Of a stretch of DNA of 45,118 nucleotides, positions 33,873-41,714 are shown piece after piece. The stretch is from contig NZ_BAFS01000088.1 of the NCBI RefSeq assembly GCF_000308415.1, positions 1 to 45,118 on the forward strand. The letters run 5' to 3'. Position numbers and translations under genes: made by a program. How positions within the stretch are numbered: the first letter of the stretch is position 1; the number at the start of each line of letters is the position of its first letter. The DNA comes from Nocardia asiatica NBRC 100129. Lineage in GTDB: Bacteria; Actinomycetota; Actinomycetes; Mycobacteriales; Mycobacteriaceae. Below the pieces are notes generated by a model, which saw only the letters and a program-made list of their open reading frames with translations, searched no databases and was not told the DNA's origin.

Positions 33873-35096
33873 ATGTACATGACGACCGGTGAAGTGATCC
33901 GGCGAATCCGTAAATCGGTCGGCATGACCCAGACCGAGCTGGGCGCACTGATCAATTTCTCCCAGCCTGCCGTCTCGCACCTCGAGCGCGGCGGCCCCGC
34001 CTCCCATGATGTTCGCGTTCTTCGGCTCGTAGCCCGTGCGCTTCAGGTTCCGCTTGCCATACTGGTAGTGGAGTCGGACCGGGAGGCAGATGTGGACCGT
34101 CGCAACTTCTTCAAAGCAGGGGCATCAGTAAGCGCGGGGGCTGCCATGATGTCGGTTTCCGCCCCAGCGAACGCCGTTTCGGCGTCCGGCGGGAGAGTCG
34201 GCGCGAGCGACGTGGAAGCCATCATCGACAGCGTGAACCAGATCCACGAACTCGATCTGGTGGTCGGCGGCGACCGATTGTGCCGGGTGGCGGCCAATCA
34301 AGTCCGCTATGCCGAGCAGCTTTTGGACCATGGCAGTTACACCGAGACGGTCGGTCGGGCGCTCACCAGCGCCGCCGCCGAGATGATGACCGCCTCCGGG
34401 TGGGTGCACTACGACGCCGGGCGGCTGAACGATGCGCGGCGGTACTACGCGGACGCGGCGAACGCCGCCAATGCGGCAGGCGACGGGATCGCTGCGGCGC
34501 ATGCGCTGGGGAACGCCAGCTGTCTGATGGCGAGTCGCCCCGCAGACGACGCGAAGGGGAACCCTCTGGCCGTGCAATACGCACAAGCTGGGGCGCGGGC
34601 ATCCCTCCGTGACGGTGGTCCGAAACTGCGTGCCTTGATGGCGATCAGGGAAGCCGAGGCGCATGGGGTTCGCAGGGACAAGGCGGCGATGACGGCGGCG
34701 ATCAGCCGGGCTCACCGCGCGTACGAGTCGACTCGTGGGCACGACCCGGATTGGGTTTATCTGCCGGAGGCCGAATTCGTCGGTGGCATCGGCTGGGCGC
34801 AGATGCGGCTCGGCGAGCACTCCCAGGCGACCTCTAACCTGCAAGCCGCGATCGAAAGTTCATCGGCATGGCCCAGGGAGCGCGCCGCATGGCAGGTCCA
34901 TCTCGCGGAGAATTTCACTATGTCCGGTGATGTCGCACAAGCATGCTCACTGCTTGCCGACAACTACGACACCATCGCCGGGCTCGCGTCCACGCGCCTG
35001 CACCAGCGCATCGATGCCATCGCCAACCTGGTTCGCACGCATGCCGCGGTTCCAGAGGTACGGGAATTCCTGGGCAGACGCGCCGCGCAGGTCTAG
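33873..35096 (+). CDS. XRE-family regulator with TPR-like sensor domain
   Basis: Protein of 407 residues. Residues 6-62 are a lambda-repressor-like helix-turn-helix (EVIRRIRKSVGMTQTELGAL... SQPAVSHLERG). Residues 76-101 look like a twin-arginine signal (DRRNFFKAGASVSAGAAMMS, then Ala-rich), a feature of many actinobacterial regulators of this type where export is unlikely. From about 110 the rest is helical TPR-like repeats, for example GWVHYDAGRLNDARRYYADAANAA. The ATG at 33873 has a G-rich site upstream. It likely controls the divergent three-gene module through the paired palindromes. The ligand is unknown; peptide sensing is common for TPR-linked HTH proteins. Confidence 0.8.
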   Translation: MYMTTGEVIRRIRKSVGMTQTELGALINFSQPAVSHLERGGPASHDVRVLRLVARALQVPLAILVVESDREADVDRRNFFKAGASVSAGAAMMSVSAPANAVSASGGRVGASDVEAIIDSVNQIHELDLVVGGDRLCRVAANQVRYAEQLLDHGSYTETVGRALTSAAAEMMTASGWVHYDAGRLNDARRYYADAANAANAAGDGIAAAHALGNASCLMASRPADDAKGNPLAVQYAQAGARASLRDGGPKLRALMAIREAEAHGVRRDKAAMTAAISRAHRAYESTRGHDPDWVYLPEAEFVGGIGWAQMRLGEHSQATSNLQAAIESSSAWPRERAAWQVHLAENFTMSGDVAQACSLLADNYDTIAGLASTRLHQRIDAIANLVRTHAAVPEVREFLGRRAAQV

Positions 35097-35138
35097 CCTG
35101 CGCGAAGTAGAAGGATGCTCCGTCATCCGGATCGGCGA

Positions 35139-35165
35139 GCACCCGGTTCCTGCGGTACCGGGTGC
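35139..35165 (+). terminator. Hairpin downstream of the XRE regulator
   Basis: Arms GCACCCGGT (35139-35147) and ACCGGGTGC (35157-35165) with a 9-nt loop start 43 bp after the stop. No U-tract. Confidence 0.5.
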
Positions 35166-35707
35166 GTGGCTCGCTTCGCCGTCGAGGCTTTGCGGCGACA
35201 GCACGAAACCCTTCTCCGCACCAACAAGCGCTTCGCCGAAGACAGCGGAAGGTGCCAGGCAGTCACGTCGATGCGAACGCCGAACGTCGAGCTCGGGAGC
35301 AGCTTTGGCAATGCCCGGACGTCCAATTGATCCGTATGCGTTCGTCAGCATCGGCGGCTCGGGGAATCGCGATCAAGACTCGCCGCATTCCAATCTGAAT
35401 CGAAGGCGGGTCTTGGCGAGCTGCGCCGTCGTCCGTCCGGACCCGCTGGCCCTCGAGTGGGCGACCGCTCTTGCCCTGCGTTCCCTTCAGTGCCCTCGGA
35501 AGCCAGCCCCATGTGCTCGCTTTCGTTCGCCGTGCTGGGTTCGGCGAGATCGTCGCCGCTGCGTCGATCAACCGCCGCACGCTTTTCACGCCCCTATGGA
35601 GACCCCGAGTCGGTGTCCTGGACCGCGATTATCAATGTGCTGCTGGCCGATGGTGGTGTCGCAGGGCAGTGGCCGATCGAGGTGTACTCGAGTCGCCGGG
35701 AAACGGC

Positions 35708-35739
35708 AGCGCCTCCGCGTCGAGAAGACGGGAGGCGCT
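35708..35739 (-). terminator. Hairpin downstream of the SLT transglycosylase
   Basis: Arms AGCGCCTCC (35708-35716) and GGAGGCGCT (35731-35739) with a 14-nt loop lie 23 bp after the minus-strand stop. They are followed in that direction by GCCGTTTCCC. A plausible terminator for the transglycosylase gene. Confidence 0.6.
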
Positions 35740-35761
35740 TGCTCGGATTCGAGTTCAGGAC

Positions 35762-36343
35762 TCAGTAGGCCCCGTTGACGTTGTCCATCGAGCCGTACCG
35801 GTGGGCCGCGTAGTTGCAGGCGGCGGTGATGTTGGCGACCGGGTCCCAGATGTCGAAGGGGGTGCCGTCGACGTGGTAGGCGTTGAAGGTCGGGTCGATC
35901 ACCTGGAGCAGGCCCTTGGAGGGGGTGCCCTTGGCGGCGTTGGAGTCCGACAGGTTGATGGCCCGGGGATTGCCGCCGGATTCGCGCATGATGTTGCGGT
36001 GGATGCCCTCGTAGCTACCCGGAATGTGGCGGGCGCGCATGATGTCCAGCGATTGGCGAATCCAGCCGTCGAGATTGTCCTCGTAGACCGGGGGCGGCGC
36101 GGGCAGGAAGCCGGGTGCGGGCAGCGCGGGCAGCGGAGGCAGTTCGGGCAGTCCGGGCAGCGCGAAGGCCGGGGCATCGATCGGCGCGGCGGCGGCGACC
36201 GGCTGGGGCGCGGACGGAACGCTGTCATCCGCCAAGGCCACCCCGGAGGATGCGCCGATGGCGATGACGCCGAGGGCGGCAACCACGAAGGCGCCGTTGC
36301 GGAATGACAGATGACGGAAAACGGAGTGGCGTGCGTCAGGCAT
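35762..36343 (-). CDS. Secreted SLT-domain transglycosylase
   Basis: Protein of 193 residues. The ATG at 36343 yields a signal or anchor (FRNGAFVVAALGVIAIGASSGVALADD). A Pro/Leu/Ala-rich linker runs from about 42 to 85. The compact SLT lysozyme-like domain follows: NIMRESGGNPRAINLSDSN (catalytic Glu in RESGG), SKGLLQVIDPTFNAYH, and WDPVANITAACNYAAHRYGSM. It should cut peptidoglycan glycan strands at the cell wall. Resuscitation-promoting factors and such transglycosylases in actinobacteria are often controlled by the ydaO-type c-di-AMP riboswitch, and the 5' leader here carries a candidate. Monocistronic. Confidence 0.85.
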   Translation of the reverse strand: MPDARHSVFRHLSFRNGAFVVAALGVIAIGASSGVALADDSVPSAPQPVAAAAPIDAPAFALPGLPELPPLPALPAPGFLPAPPPVYEDNLDGWIRQSLDIMRARHIPGSYEGIHRNIMRESGGNPRAINLSDSNAAKGTPSKGLLQVIDPTFNAYHVDGTPFDIWDPVANITAACNYAAHRYGSMDNVNGAY

Positions 36344-36468
36344 GGCGAAATCAGTTCCTCGATCGTGCAGCGATTCAGCCGCAAGCGGCAGCGGGTATCG
36401 ACGACGGGCATCCGGCAGGGAAGGTCGCCCGTCCGAGCTCATGTACTGTTTTCGGATTTTGTTGTGAA

Positions 36469-36625
36469 GCCAGGGCGACGAATTCCTGGCGGCGCGACGC
36501 GGTGAGCTACCCGGGTTCGATGCCCGTGGGGTGCCGCTGTCATGCGGGGAGAATCCGGTAGCGGTCTAGGCCACTGATTTCTCAGGTCTCTCCGACCCGG
36601 ATCTCAGCTTGATCACGGCGGGTGA
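36469..36625 (-). promoter_or_regulatory. Candidate ydaO/yuaA-type c-di-AMP riboswitch
   Basis: On the minus strand, GAACCCGGGTAGCTCACCGCG (plus 36498-36518) followed by TCGCG resembles the conserved 3' core of the ydaO motif (GAAyCCGnCAGCUaACCuCGuaGGCG). A GGGCATC precedes it, as often in that motif. The 5' half is poorly conserved (CGGAGAGACC, GAGAAATC). An arm pair GCCAGG/CCTGGC (36469-36474, 36485-36490) could be part of the expression platform. The leader ends about 125 nt before the start of a cell-wall transglycosylase, the usual target class. Matched from memory only. Confidence 0.45.
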
Positions 36626-36680
36626 ACGCACGGCAAACAGGCAGTTAATGAACAATATCTGCGATCTTGAAATCGCCTGA

Positions 36681-37199
36681 TCAGCGGCGTATCCATGCTG
36701 TCTGATCAGGTAGTTTGGCGACAAACATGATCTGCATCACATGAACGAATTTCGGTAACGAAATGCAACATGGCTGCGACTCGGCCGCTGGAAAACTCGG
36801 TCGAATCGGTGCGAGCTCCGACGAGCCGGTCAAGGTATCGGCAATTCCTTTGATTGCCCGAGCGACGTCGATGTCGATGAATAAAACTCGATCTCGCCAG
36901 TGCCCTGCTATGGCCGGGGCGGAGAGAGCAGCGAGATCCGCAGAGTAAGCGGAAACCCATTGCCGCTTCGGGTTATACGGAGTGGCCGGATCGAGGGCGG
37001 TAGTGCCGGAGATGGCCGACGCCGACGCAGCGGCCCCAGATCGGAGTCGGTAGACGGACGGCGGTCGTGACGAGGGCGTTGTCGGATCGGGGTCGGCATG
37101 GCCCGCGATGCCGGAGCGAAAGAGCGCGGCGCCTTCGATGAGCTCCGTGAAGAGGAGACCTTCGTGCGGCAGACCGCTTCGGGCGCTCGGTGCTGTCAT
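36681..37199 (-). CDS. Hypothetical protein with an RBS-sequestering leader hairpin
   Basis: Protein of 172 residues, no family recognised. An N-terminal MTAPSARSGLPHEGLLFTELIEGAALF is followed by a Ser/Ala/Pro-rich middle, then RQWVSAYSADLAALSAPAIAG and a hydrophobic strand DRVLFIDIDVARAIKGIAD. The C-terminal part has two Cys and a PKFVHVMQIMFVAKLP segment. The start is well supported: a perfect GGAGGT lies nine bases before the ATG. That site is the 3' arm of a perfect hairpin. It lies 168 bp downstream of hipA-like on the same strand and could be a third member of that locus, or independent. Reality of the gene rests on the start signal. Confidence 0.55.
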   Translation of the reverse strand: MTAPSARSGLPHEGLLFTELIEGAALFRSGIAGHADPDPTTPSSRPPSVYRLRSGAAASASAISGTTALDPATPYNPKRQWVSAYSADLAALSAPAIAGHWRDRVLFIDIDVARAIKGIADTLTGSSELAPIRPSFPAAESQPCCISLPKFVHVMQIMFVAKLPDQTAWIRR

Positions 37200-37208
37200 A
37201 ATCCGGGT

Positions 37209-37229
37209 ACCTCCGTCTACGACGGAGGT
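37209..37229 (-). promoter_or_regulatory. Perfect hairpin that buries the Shine-Dalgarno of the 172-residue gene
   Basis: Minus-strand reading: ACCTCCGTC, loop GTA, GACGGAGGT, then nine bases to ATG. The nine-pair stem pairs GGAGGT with ACCTCC, so the ribosome site is hidden in the folded leader. It could be an RNA thermometer, a protein- or translation-controlled switch, or a DNA operator, since it is also a 21-bp DNA dyad. Confidence 0.6.
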
Positions 37230-37367
37230 CGAAGGTTGTACTGCTCCTTGTCGAGAGCCGACAACGACCGTCTGTCTCCGATGGGCGGACAGTTGTTCTG
37301 GGGGTCATCGCGGCAGCTCCGTAAGGATTGAGCACTCAGCGGTAGACTGCCACAGCGCTTTGGATGT

Positions 37368-38603
37368 TCAGCGGCTGCGGGTCAACGAGATCGTTCTCGC
37401 GACTATCGATGCTTCAACGCAATCACGCACCGCCGCAATACCTTCCAGTTCAGCAGCGAAACTCGGCCAGTGCTGACGAACACGGTCGATGGTTTCCAGC
37501 GCGGTTGCCGAAAGGTTCTCCGAACTGCGTAGCTTTCGAGCGAGGCGATCGAAGTGATAAACGCGCATCGCATCAAAGCGTTTGTTACCCGCAAACTTCA
37601 GGCCGAGGTCCTCGGGGCCATCGCCAATGCCGTATGCCTCGGTCGACATGATGTCATAGGCCGGTGAGAGCGTGGGTACTCGTTTGTCCCGGTAGATCAG
37701 TGACCAGTTCTTCAGGTGTGCGTCGCCATTGCCGATGAGGACGAAAAAAACAAGCCGCCGCACGAACTCGTGCAGGGCCGCCGTATCGCGGCCTCGGTAG
37801 GCCAGCGAGGCGACGGTCTCGAAGTTCCCTTCGTATTTGTTGATTGGATAAACTGCCCGGACCTGGGCAAAATCCTCGATATGGACTAGCCGCCGATCGG
37901 CGTCGCGGTCGAAACGCCTGACTGCGTACGCATACTCCTCGTTGCTCGGCCATACACCTGCGGGAACTCCGGCGATATCGTCTCGATGCACCAGAGCGAC
38001 CTCCGGAACATCGATGCCGACGGCGTCCGCGAACCGCATCATCGCGTACTCGTTACGCGGGACATCTGAGAATCTGGTGTCGGGCAGTTTGAGGATCCAG
38101 TCGCCCCCTTCGCCGGTGGCAGTGCATGTGAAACGCCTACCATCTCGCAGCGTCGAGAACTTGAGGCCAACTCCGGCCAGCGAAAACTTCCATGGCTGAT
38201 GCTCGCGCACCATTGGACCCGTCGATACGGCGGCAGATTCCAGTACGGCCGCGACATCGGGCACAGTGTGGAATTCAGCTGAGAGCACGCGCACCGCGCC
38301 GGGAAGATCATGACCGACTTGCGCCAAGAGTTCCATTTCGCGCTCCGGTGCGACATCGCGCTCCGCCGCGATCCACTCACGCATCACTCCCTCAGGCAGA
38401 AGATTCGAAAACCACTGTGGTAATCGCAGATTCGCCGCAAACCGGGCACGAGGATCCTCTTCGAAACGAAGTCCGAGGACCGGACGATCGGCATCGGCAA
38501 GATACTCGTCGGTGAATTCGAACCAGGTGTAGTTGTCGTGGCAATACAGCCAGCCAATCCGCTGGTCGTGTAGCCAGACCGCGTGCCGGGCCGTCTCATT
38601 CAT
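37368..38603 (-). CDS. HipA-like kinase domain protein, second gene of a DUF262-HipA operon
   Basis: Protein of 411 residues of the HipA Ser/Thr kinase family. N-terminal HipA_N-like domain (HAVWLHDQRIGWLY... FSNLLPEGVMREWI). SLAGVGLKFS at 141-150 matches the SLPGxQxK loop, and Lys172 in WILKLP is the probable ATP-binding Lys. RRFDRD lies near 229-234. The catalytic loop is NGDAHLKN at 292-299 with Asp294. YDIMST with Asp317 provides the metal ligand. All catalytic residues seem intact. The start at 38603 overlaps the DUF262 stop by eight bases; ATG 38624 is an alternative. No HipB antitoxin is encoded next to it. E. coli HipA phosphorylates GltX; the target here is unknown. Confidence 0.85.
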   Translation of the reverse strand: MNETARHAVWLHDQRIGWLYCHDNYTWFEFTDEYLADADRPVLGLRFEEDPRARFAANLRLPQWFSNLLPEGVMREWIAAERDVAPEREMELLAQVGHDLPGAVRVLSAEFHTVPDVAAVLESAAVSTGPMVREHQPWKFSLAGVGLKFSTLRDGRRFTCTATGEGGDWILKLPDTRFSDVPRNEYAMMRFADAVGIDVPEVALVHRDDIAGVPAGVWPSNEEYAYAVRRFDRDADRRLVHIEDFAQVRAVYPINKYEGNFETVASLAYRGRDTAALHEFVRRLVFFVLIGNGDAHLKNWSLIYRDKRVPTLSPAYDIMSTEAYGIGDGPEDLGLKFAGNKRFDAMRVYHFDRLARKLRSSENLSATALETIDRVRQHWPSFAAELEGIAAVRDCVEASIVARTISLTRSR

Positions 38604-40314
38604 CGAGTTCCCAGTCTGTGTCATCGAGCATCGAGTCCTCAGTTTCGAGGTCGTCGACGACGAGATGATCGAGTGGCGGGGTGTCCTCGAATCCGATTTC
38701 CATGCGCTGAGTCAGGAAGTTCCTGACGGCAAGGGCGAGGGTTTCCTCGCGCCGACGGACGAATTCTCGAGCTCGACCATCCTTCAGTAGGGAGGCGACA
38801 TCGGGAGCAATGGAATGCGACTCGAGGGTGAGTGCCCAATCCGACTCGTCTACGTAGATCGGGCGCGTCGCGAGGATCTCCGGAATCTCTGACGGTGCTG
38901 CTTCCAGCCCGGGCACCAGCAGCCAGCGCGCTGCCGAGTCCTTTTTGAGTGCCGCGGCGACTCGTCGCGAGACGACCGCAGTAAGCGCGGGCCGCGGTGT
39001 CTGGGCTTCGCCGAGTGCCTCGACGAGATCGTTGCGGTCGAGGCGCTGCCCATCACGCAAAGATCGCGGGTGCCGCTCCCACATTGCGCACGCGATGATC
39101 TTGCCACTGGCGTGATTGGTGCGGAACTGGTGCACATCAGGCCAGCTGATCCGGTCGGGAGGGATCGAATCGAGCAGTCCGGTGAGCGTTGCATCCAGGT
39201 CGTTCGGCTCCACTTTCGCGCACAGCGCCCGCGTGGTGCCAGTCGAACCACCGGGGAACAGAGCGGTTCCGGCCGCGGCCGCCCGCCAGTACCAACGACG
39301 CAACAGTTGGGTCTGTCTACTGTCCAATTCGGAGTGGTGGCCGAAGACCCGGGTCAGCACCACGAGCAGGTGCCGATACGGCAGAAACGCGAAATGCGGC
39401 GTATCGGCGTACCGCTGCAGAAAGCCAACGGTGCGATCCAGAGCTTCTTGGGTCCGAAGGTAGGCCTCGTCGGCGTCTTCGCCAGGAAACTCCCCGGTAC
39501 GCCGGTCATCGAACTCCGTGCGCATTTCGCGCGTGACGTCACGGCCACGTCGCGCGAGGATTGCGCTGAATATCGTATTGCCGTCCACGGTGCCGAAGCC
39601 GAGGTCGGTGCTGATGTGCCCGATGATGTCCTCGATCGCCGTGGAGGTCTTTCGGCCGGAATCGACGGTTGTCGGATGCAGGGCGGTAAACACCTCAGCG
39701 CGAGTAAGCCGCTTACCGTAGCTGTTCAGCCGATCGAAGATATCGCGCAGGACGGATTCATCTTGTGTCTCGACCACCGAGGCTGGGATCTTGAACTGAC
39801 GAATTTTTTTGGCCGCAGCGGTCGCGACGTCGAAGTACTGCATCGCATCGGGAGAATCACGGAACCATGCCATGAGATTCTTCAGATCGAAAAGTGTGGG
39901 CAGTGGGATGGTATGCGGTTTGGCACCTGACGTTGGAACAATCTGACCCGACACCGGATCGAAACTTAGCGCGAACCGGTCGTCGTGCAGCGACTCCGAA
40001 GATAGTGCATTGGCCAACGTCGCCACTCGCTGCTGGCCGTCGACCACCCACAGTGCGTTATCCATCGCCGGTGCGTTGATCCGCAAAGCGCCCACTGTAA
40101 TCGGGGCCGCTTCCGCCGGGCGTGACCACAAGAGCAGACTACCCAATGGGTAGCCGCGCATGATGCTGTCGAACAGCCGCCGGGCATCCTCGATTCCCCA
40201 CCGGAAGGGACGCTGGAATTCAGGAATCCTGACCTTCCCGTCGCGGACCATCGCGACGATCTCCTCCACCTCGAACACCCGCGCAGTCGGCGTCGTGCCC
40301 AGACTGGTGCTCAT
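38596..40314 (-). CDS. DUF262 (GmrS/ParB-like) protein without an obvious DUF1524 nuclease
   Basis: Protein of 572 residues. The N-terminal DUF262 domain has QRPFRW at 34-39, GYPLGSLLLW at 54-63 and the hallmark DGQQR at 92-96. That is the ParB/sulfiredoxin-fold NTPase/nuclease site of GmrSD and related modification-dependent restriction or DNA-sensing proteins. The middle is helical (FDRLNSYGKRLTRAEVF). The C-terminal region has no HNH-type H-x-x-P motif as in GmrD. It ends EIGFEDTPPLDHLVVDDLETEDSMLDD, strongly acidic. The ATG at 40314 has AAGGAG upstream. It leads the operon with the HipA kinase. An anti-phage or abortive-infection role is inference. Confidence 0.8.
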   Translation of the reverse strand: MSTSLGTTPTARVFEVEEIVAMVRDGKVRIPEFQRPFRWGIEDARRLFDSIMRGYPLGSLLLWSRPAEAAPITVGALRINAPAMDNALWVVDGQQRVATLANALSSESLHDDRFALSFDPVSGQIVPTSGAKPHTIPLPTLFDLKNLMAWFRDSPDAMQYFDVATAAAKKIRQFKIPASVVETQDESVLRDIFDRLNSYGKRLTRAEVFTALHPTTVDSGRKTSTAIEDIIGHISTDLGFGTVDGNTIFSAILARRGRDVTREMRTEFDDRRTGEFPGEDADEAYLRTQEALDRTVGFLQRYADTPHFAFLPYRHLLVVLTRVFGHHSELDSRQTQLLRRWYWRAAAAGTALFPGGSTGTTRALCAKVEPNDLDATLTGLLDSIPPDRISWPDVHQFRTNHASGKIIACAMWERHPRSLRDGQRLDRNDLVEALGEAQTPRPALTAVVSRRVAAALKKDSAARWLLVPGLEAAPSEIPEILATRPIYVDESDWALTLESHSIAPDVASLLKDGRAREFVRRREETLALAVRNFLTQRMEIGFEDTPPLDHLVVDDLETEDSMLDDTDWELDE

Positions 40315-40347
40315 TGCCAGCTTCTCCTTCACCCCTGTGATCGTCTG

Positions 40348-40379
40348 TCTCTCGCACCTGACGGTGGTGCAGCGAGAGA
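40348..40379. promoter_or_regulatory. Inverted repeat upstream of the DUF262-HipA operon
   Basis: TCTCTCGC (40348-40355) and GCGAGAGA (40372-40379) are perfect 8-bp arms spaced by 16 bp. A further GCACC/GGTGC pairing lies inside and partly competes. It begins 33 bp upstream of the DUF262 start. Possible operator for autoregulation, or a 5'-UTR hairpin. Confidence 0.5.
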
Positions 40380-40561
40380 ACAATCGGCACCGAGACAGGC
40401 GTACACCAAACTATCAAGCCCAGGCGACAGCGACCGCCGAATAACGGAGGGGCGAGCCTGGCGCGATCGCATCTGGTATTTCGTACGTGCGGTTCTGCTT
40501 CGGCGCGGATAACAACCTGACGGTTCTCACAAGTGTGCCCAGGAGACCGATTCCACCGCGC

Positions 40562-40582
40562 CCGCTGGACAATCGCCAGCGG
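40562..40582 (-). terminator. Hairpin downstream of lipA
   Basis: CCGCTGG (40562-40568) and CCAGCGG (40576-40582) with a 7-nt loop start 16 bp after the lipA stop. No U-tract. It may separate the lip operon from the DUF262-HipA operon, which lies downstream on the same strand. Confidence 0.5.
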
Positions 40583-40598
40583 CGCTGTGGGCGTTCGG

Positions 40599-41714
40599 TC
40601 AGCTCCCGAAGCGGGCCAGCACGGAGCTGGCTTCCTGAGAGGCGGTCCCTTCCTCGGCAAGGTGCGCCATTTCCGGGGCGATCTCGCGGCCGTGGTGGGC
40701 CATCGCCTGGGCGTACAGCCGTCCGGCCCGGTAGGAGGAGCGGACCAGCGGGCCTGCCATCACACCGGCGAAGCCCATTTCCTCGGCCGCTTTGGAGTGC
40801 TCGACGAACTCCTCCGGCTTCACCCAGCGGTCGACCGGGTGGTGGCGCGGGGACGGGCGCAGGTACTGGGTGATGGTGAGGATGTCGCAGCCCGCGTCGT
40901 GCAGGTCGCGCATGGCCTGGGTGACTTCCTCCGGCGTCTCGCCCATGCCGAGGATGAGGTTGGACTTGGTGACCAGGCCGGCTTCGCGGGCGGCGGTCAG
41001 GACCGCGAGGGAGCGCTCGTAGCGGAAGGCCGGGCGGATGCGCTTGAAGATGCGCGGAACCGTTTCGAGGTTGTGCGCCAGCACCTCCGGGCGCGAGGAG
41101 AAGACCTCGGCGAGCTGATCGGGGTCGGCGTTGAAGTCGGGGATCAGCAGTTCGACGCCCGTGTGCGGGTTCGAACGCTTGATGGCGCGGACGGTTTCGG
41201 CGTAGAGCCAGGCGCCGCCGTCTTCCAGGTCGTCGCGGGCGACGCCGGTGATGGTGGAGTAGCGCAGGCCCATCGCCTGGACGCTCTCGGCGACGCGGCG
41301 GGGCTCGTCCCGGTCGAGAGCGGCGGGCTTGCCCGTGTCGATCTGGCAGAAATCGCAGCGGCGGGTGCACTGCTCGCCGCCGATCAGGAAGGTGGCCTCG
41401 CGGTCTTCCCAGCATTCGAAGATGTTGGGGCAGCCCGCTTCCTCACAGACGGTGTGCAGGCCCTCGCGCTTCACCAAGCCTTTGAGTTCGGAGTACTCGG
41501 GGCCCATGGTGGCGCGGGTGCGGATCCATTTGGGCTTGCGCTCGATCGGGGTTTCCGCGTTGCGGGCTTCGATGCGCAAGAGTTTGCGGCCGTTCGCGGC
41601 ACGAGCGTCGGGCCCGGAGGAGGTAGCCTGCGTAGCCACGGCGGGACCTGGGAGTGTCGCAGCAGGTTCGGCTGCGGACGAGCTGTGTGGTGTCGGGGTG
41701 TCGACTGAGGTCAC
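40599..41714 (-). CDS. lipA: Lipoyl synthase
   Basis: Radical SAM enzyme of 371 residues that inserts two sulfurs into the octanoyl group carried by E2 or GcvH subunits. The auxiliary [4Fe-4S] cluster Cys are C90, C95 and C101 ([12 protein letters not shown]). The radical SAM motif is C116-x3-C120-x2-C123 (CTRRCDFC). RSSYRAG near the C-terminus supplies the conserved Ser that ligates the auxiliary cluster. An Ala/Ser/Pro-rich extension of about 40 residues precedes the catalytic body. The GTG start overlaps the lipB stop (GTGA), so the two are coupled. In M. tuberculosis the next gene is Rv2219, but here it is the DUF262-HipA operon. Confidence 0.97.
   Translation of the reverse strand: MTSVDTPTPHSSSAAEPAATLPGPAVATQATSSGPDARAANGRKLLRIEARNAETPIERKPKWIRTRATMGPEYSELKGLVKREGLHTVCEEAGCPNIFECWEDREATFLIGGEQCTRRCDFCQIDTGKPAALDRDEPRRVAESVQAMGLRYSTITGVARDDLEDGGAWLYAETVRAIKRSNPHTGVELLIPDFNADPDQLAEVFSSRPEVLAHNLETVPRIFKRIRPAFRYERSLAVLTAAREAGLVTKSNLILGMGETPEEVTQAMRDLHDAGCDILTITQYLRPSPRHHPVDRWVKPEEFVEHSKAAEEMGFAGVMAGPLVRSSYRAGRLYAQAMAHHGREIAPEMAHLAEEGTASQEASSVLARFGS

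Larger units (their letters stand above)
35097..35761. other. Intergenic region with no supported gene
   Basis: About 665 bp between the convergent XRE regulator and SLT transglycosylase genes. It holds a hairpin at each end. Open frames at 35115-35330 and 35457-35768 (plus) lack ribosome binding sites and recognisable motifs, and the second runs into the transglycosylase stop. The stretch may be decayed DNA, but no ancestor gene is recognisable. Confidence 0.4.

Noticed and set aside
35457..35768. Plus-strand frame ending over the transglycosylase stop
   Set aside because: No start signal, includes the terminator hairpin of the opposite gene, and has no recognisable motif.
36511..36530. tRNA T-arm-like GGGTTCGATGCCC on the plus strand
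   Set aside because: No D-arm, anticodon arm or acceptor stem around it. Better explained as the complement of the riboswitch-like core on the minus strand.
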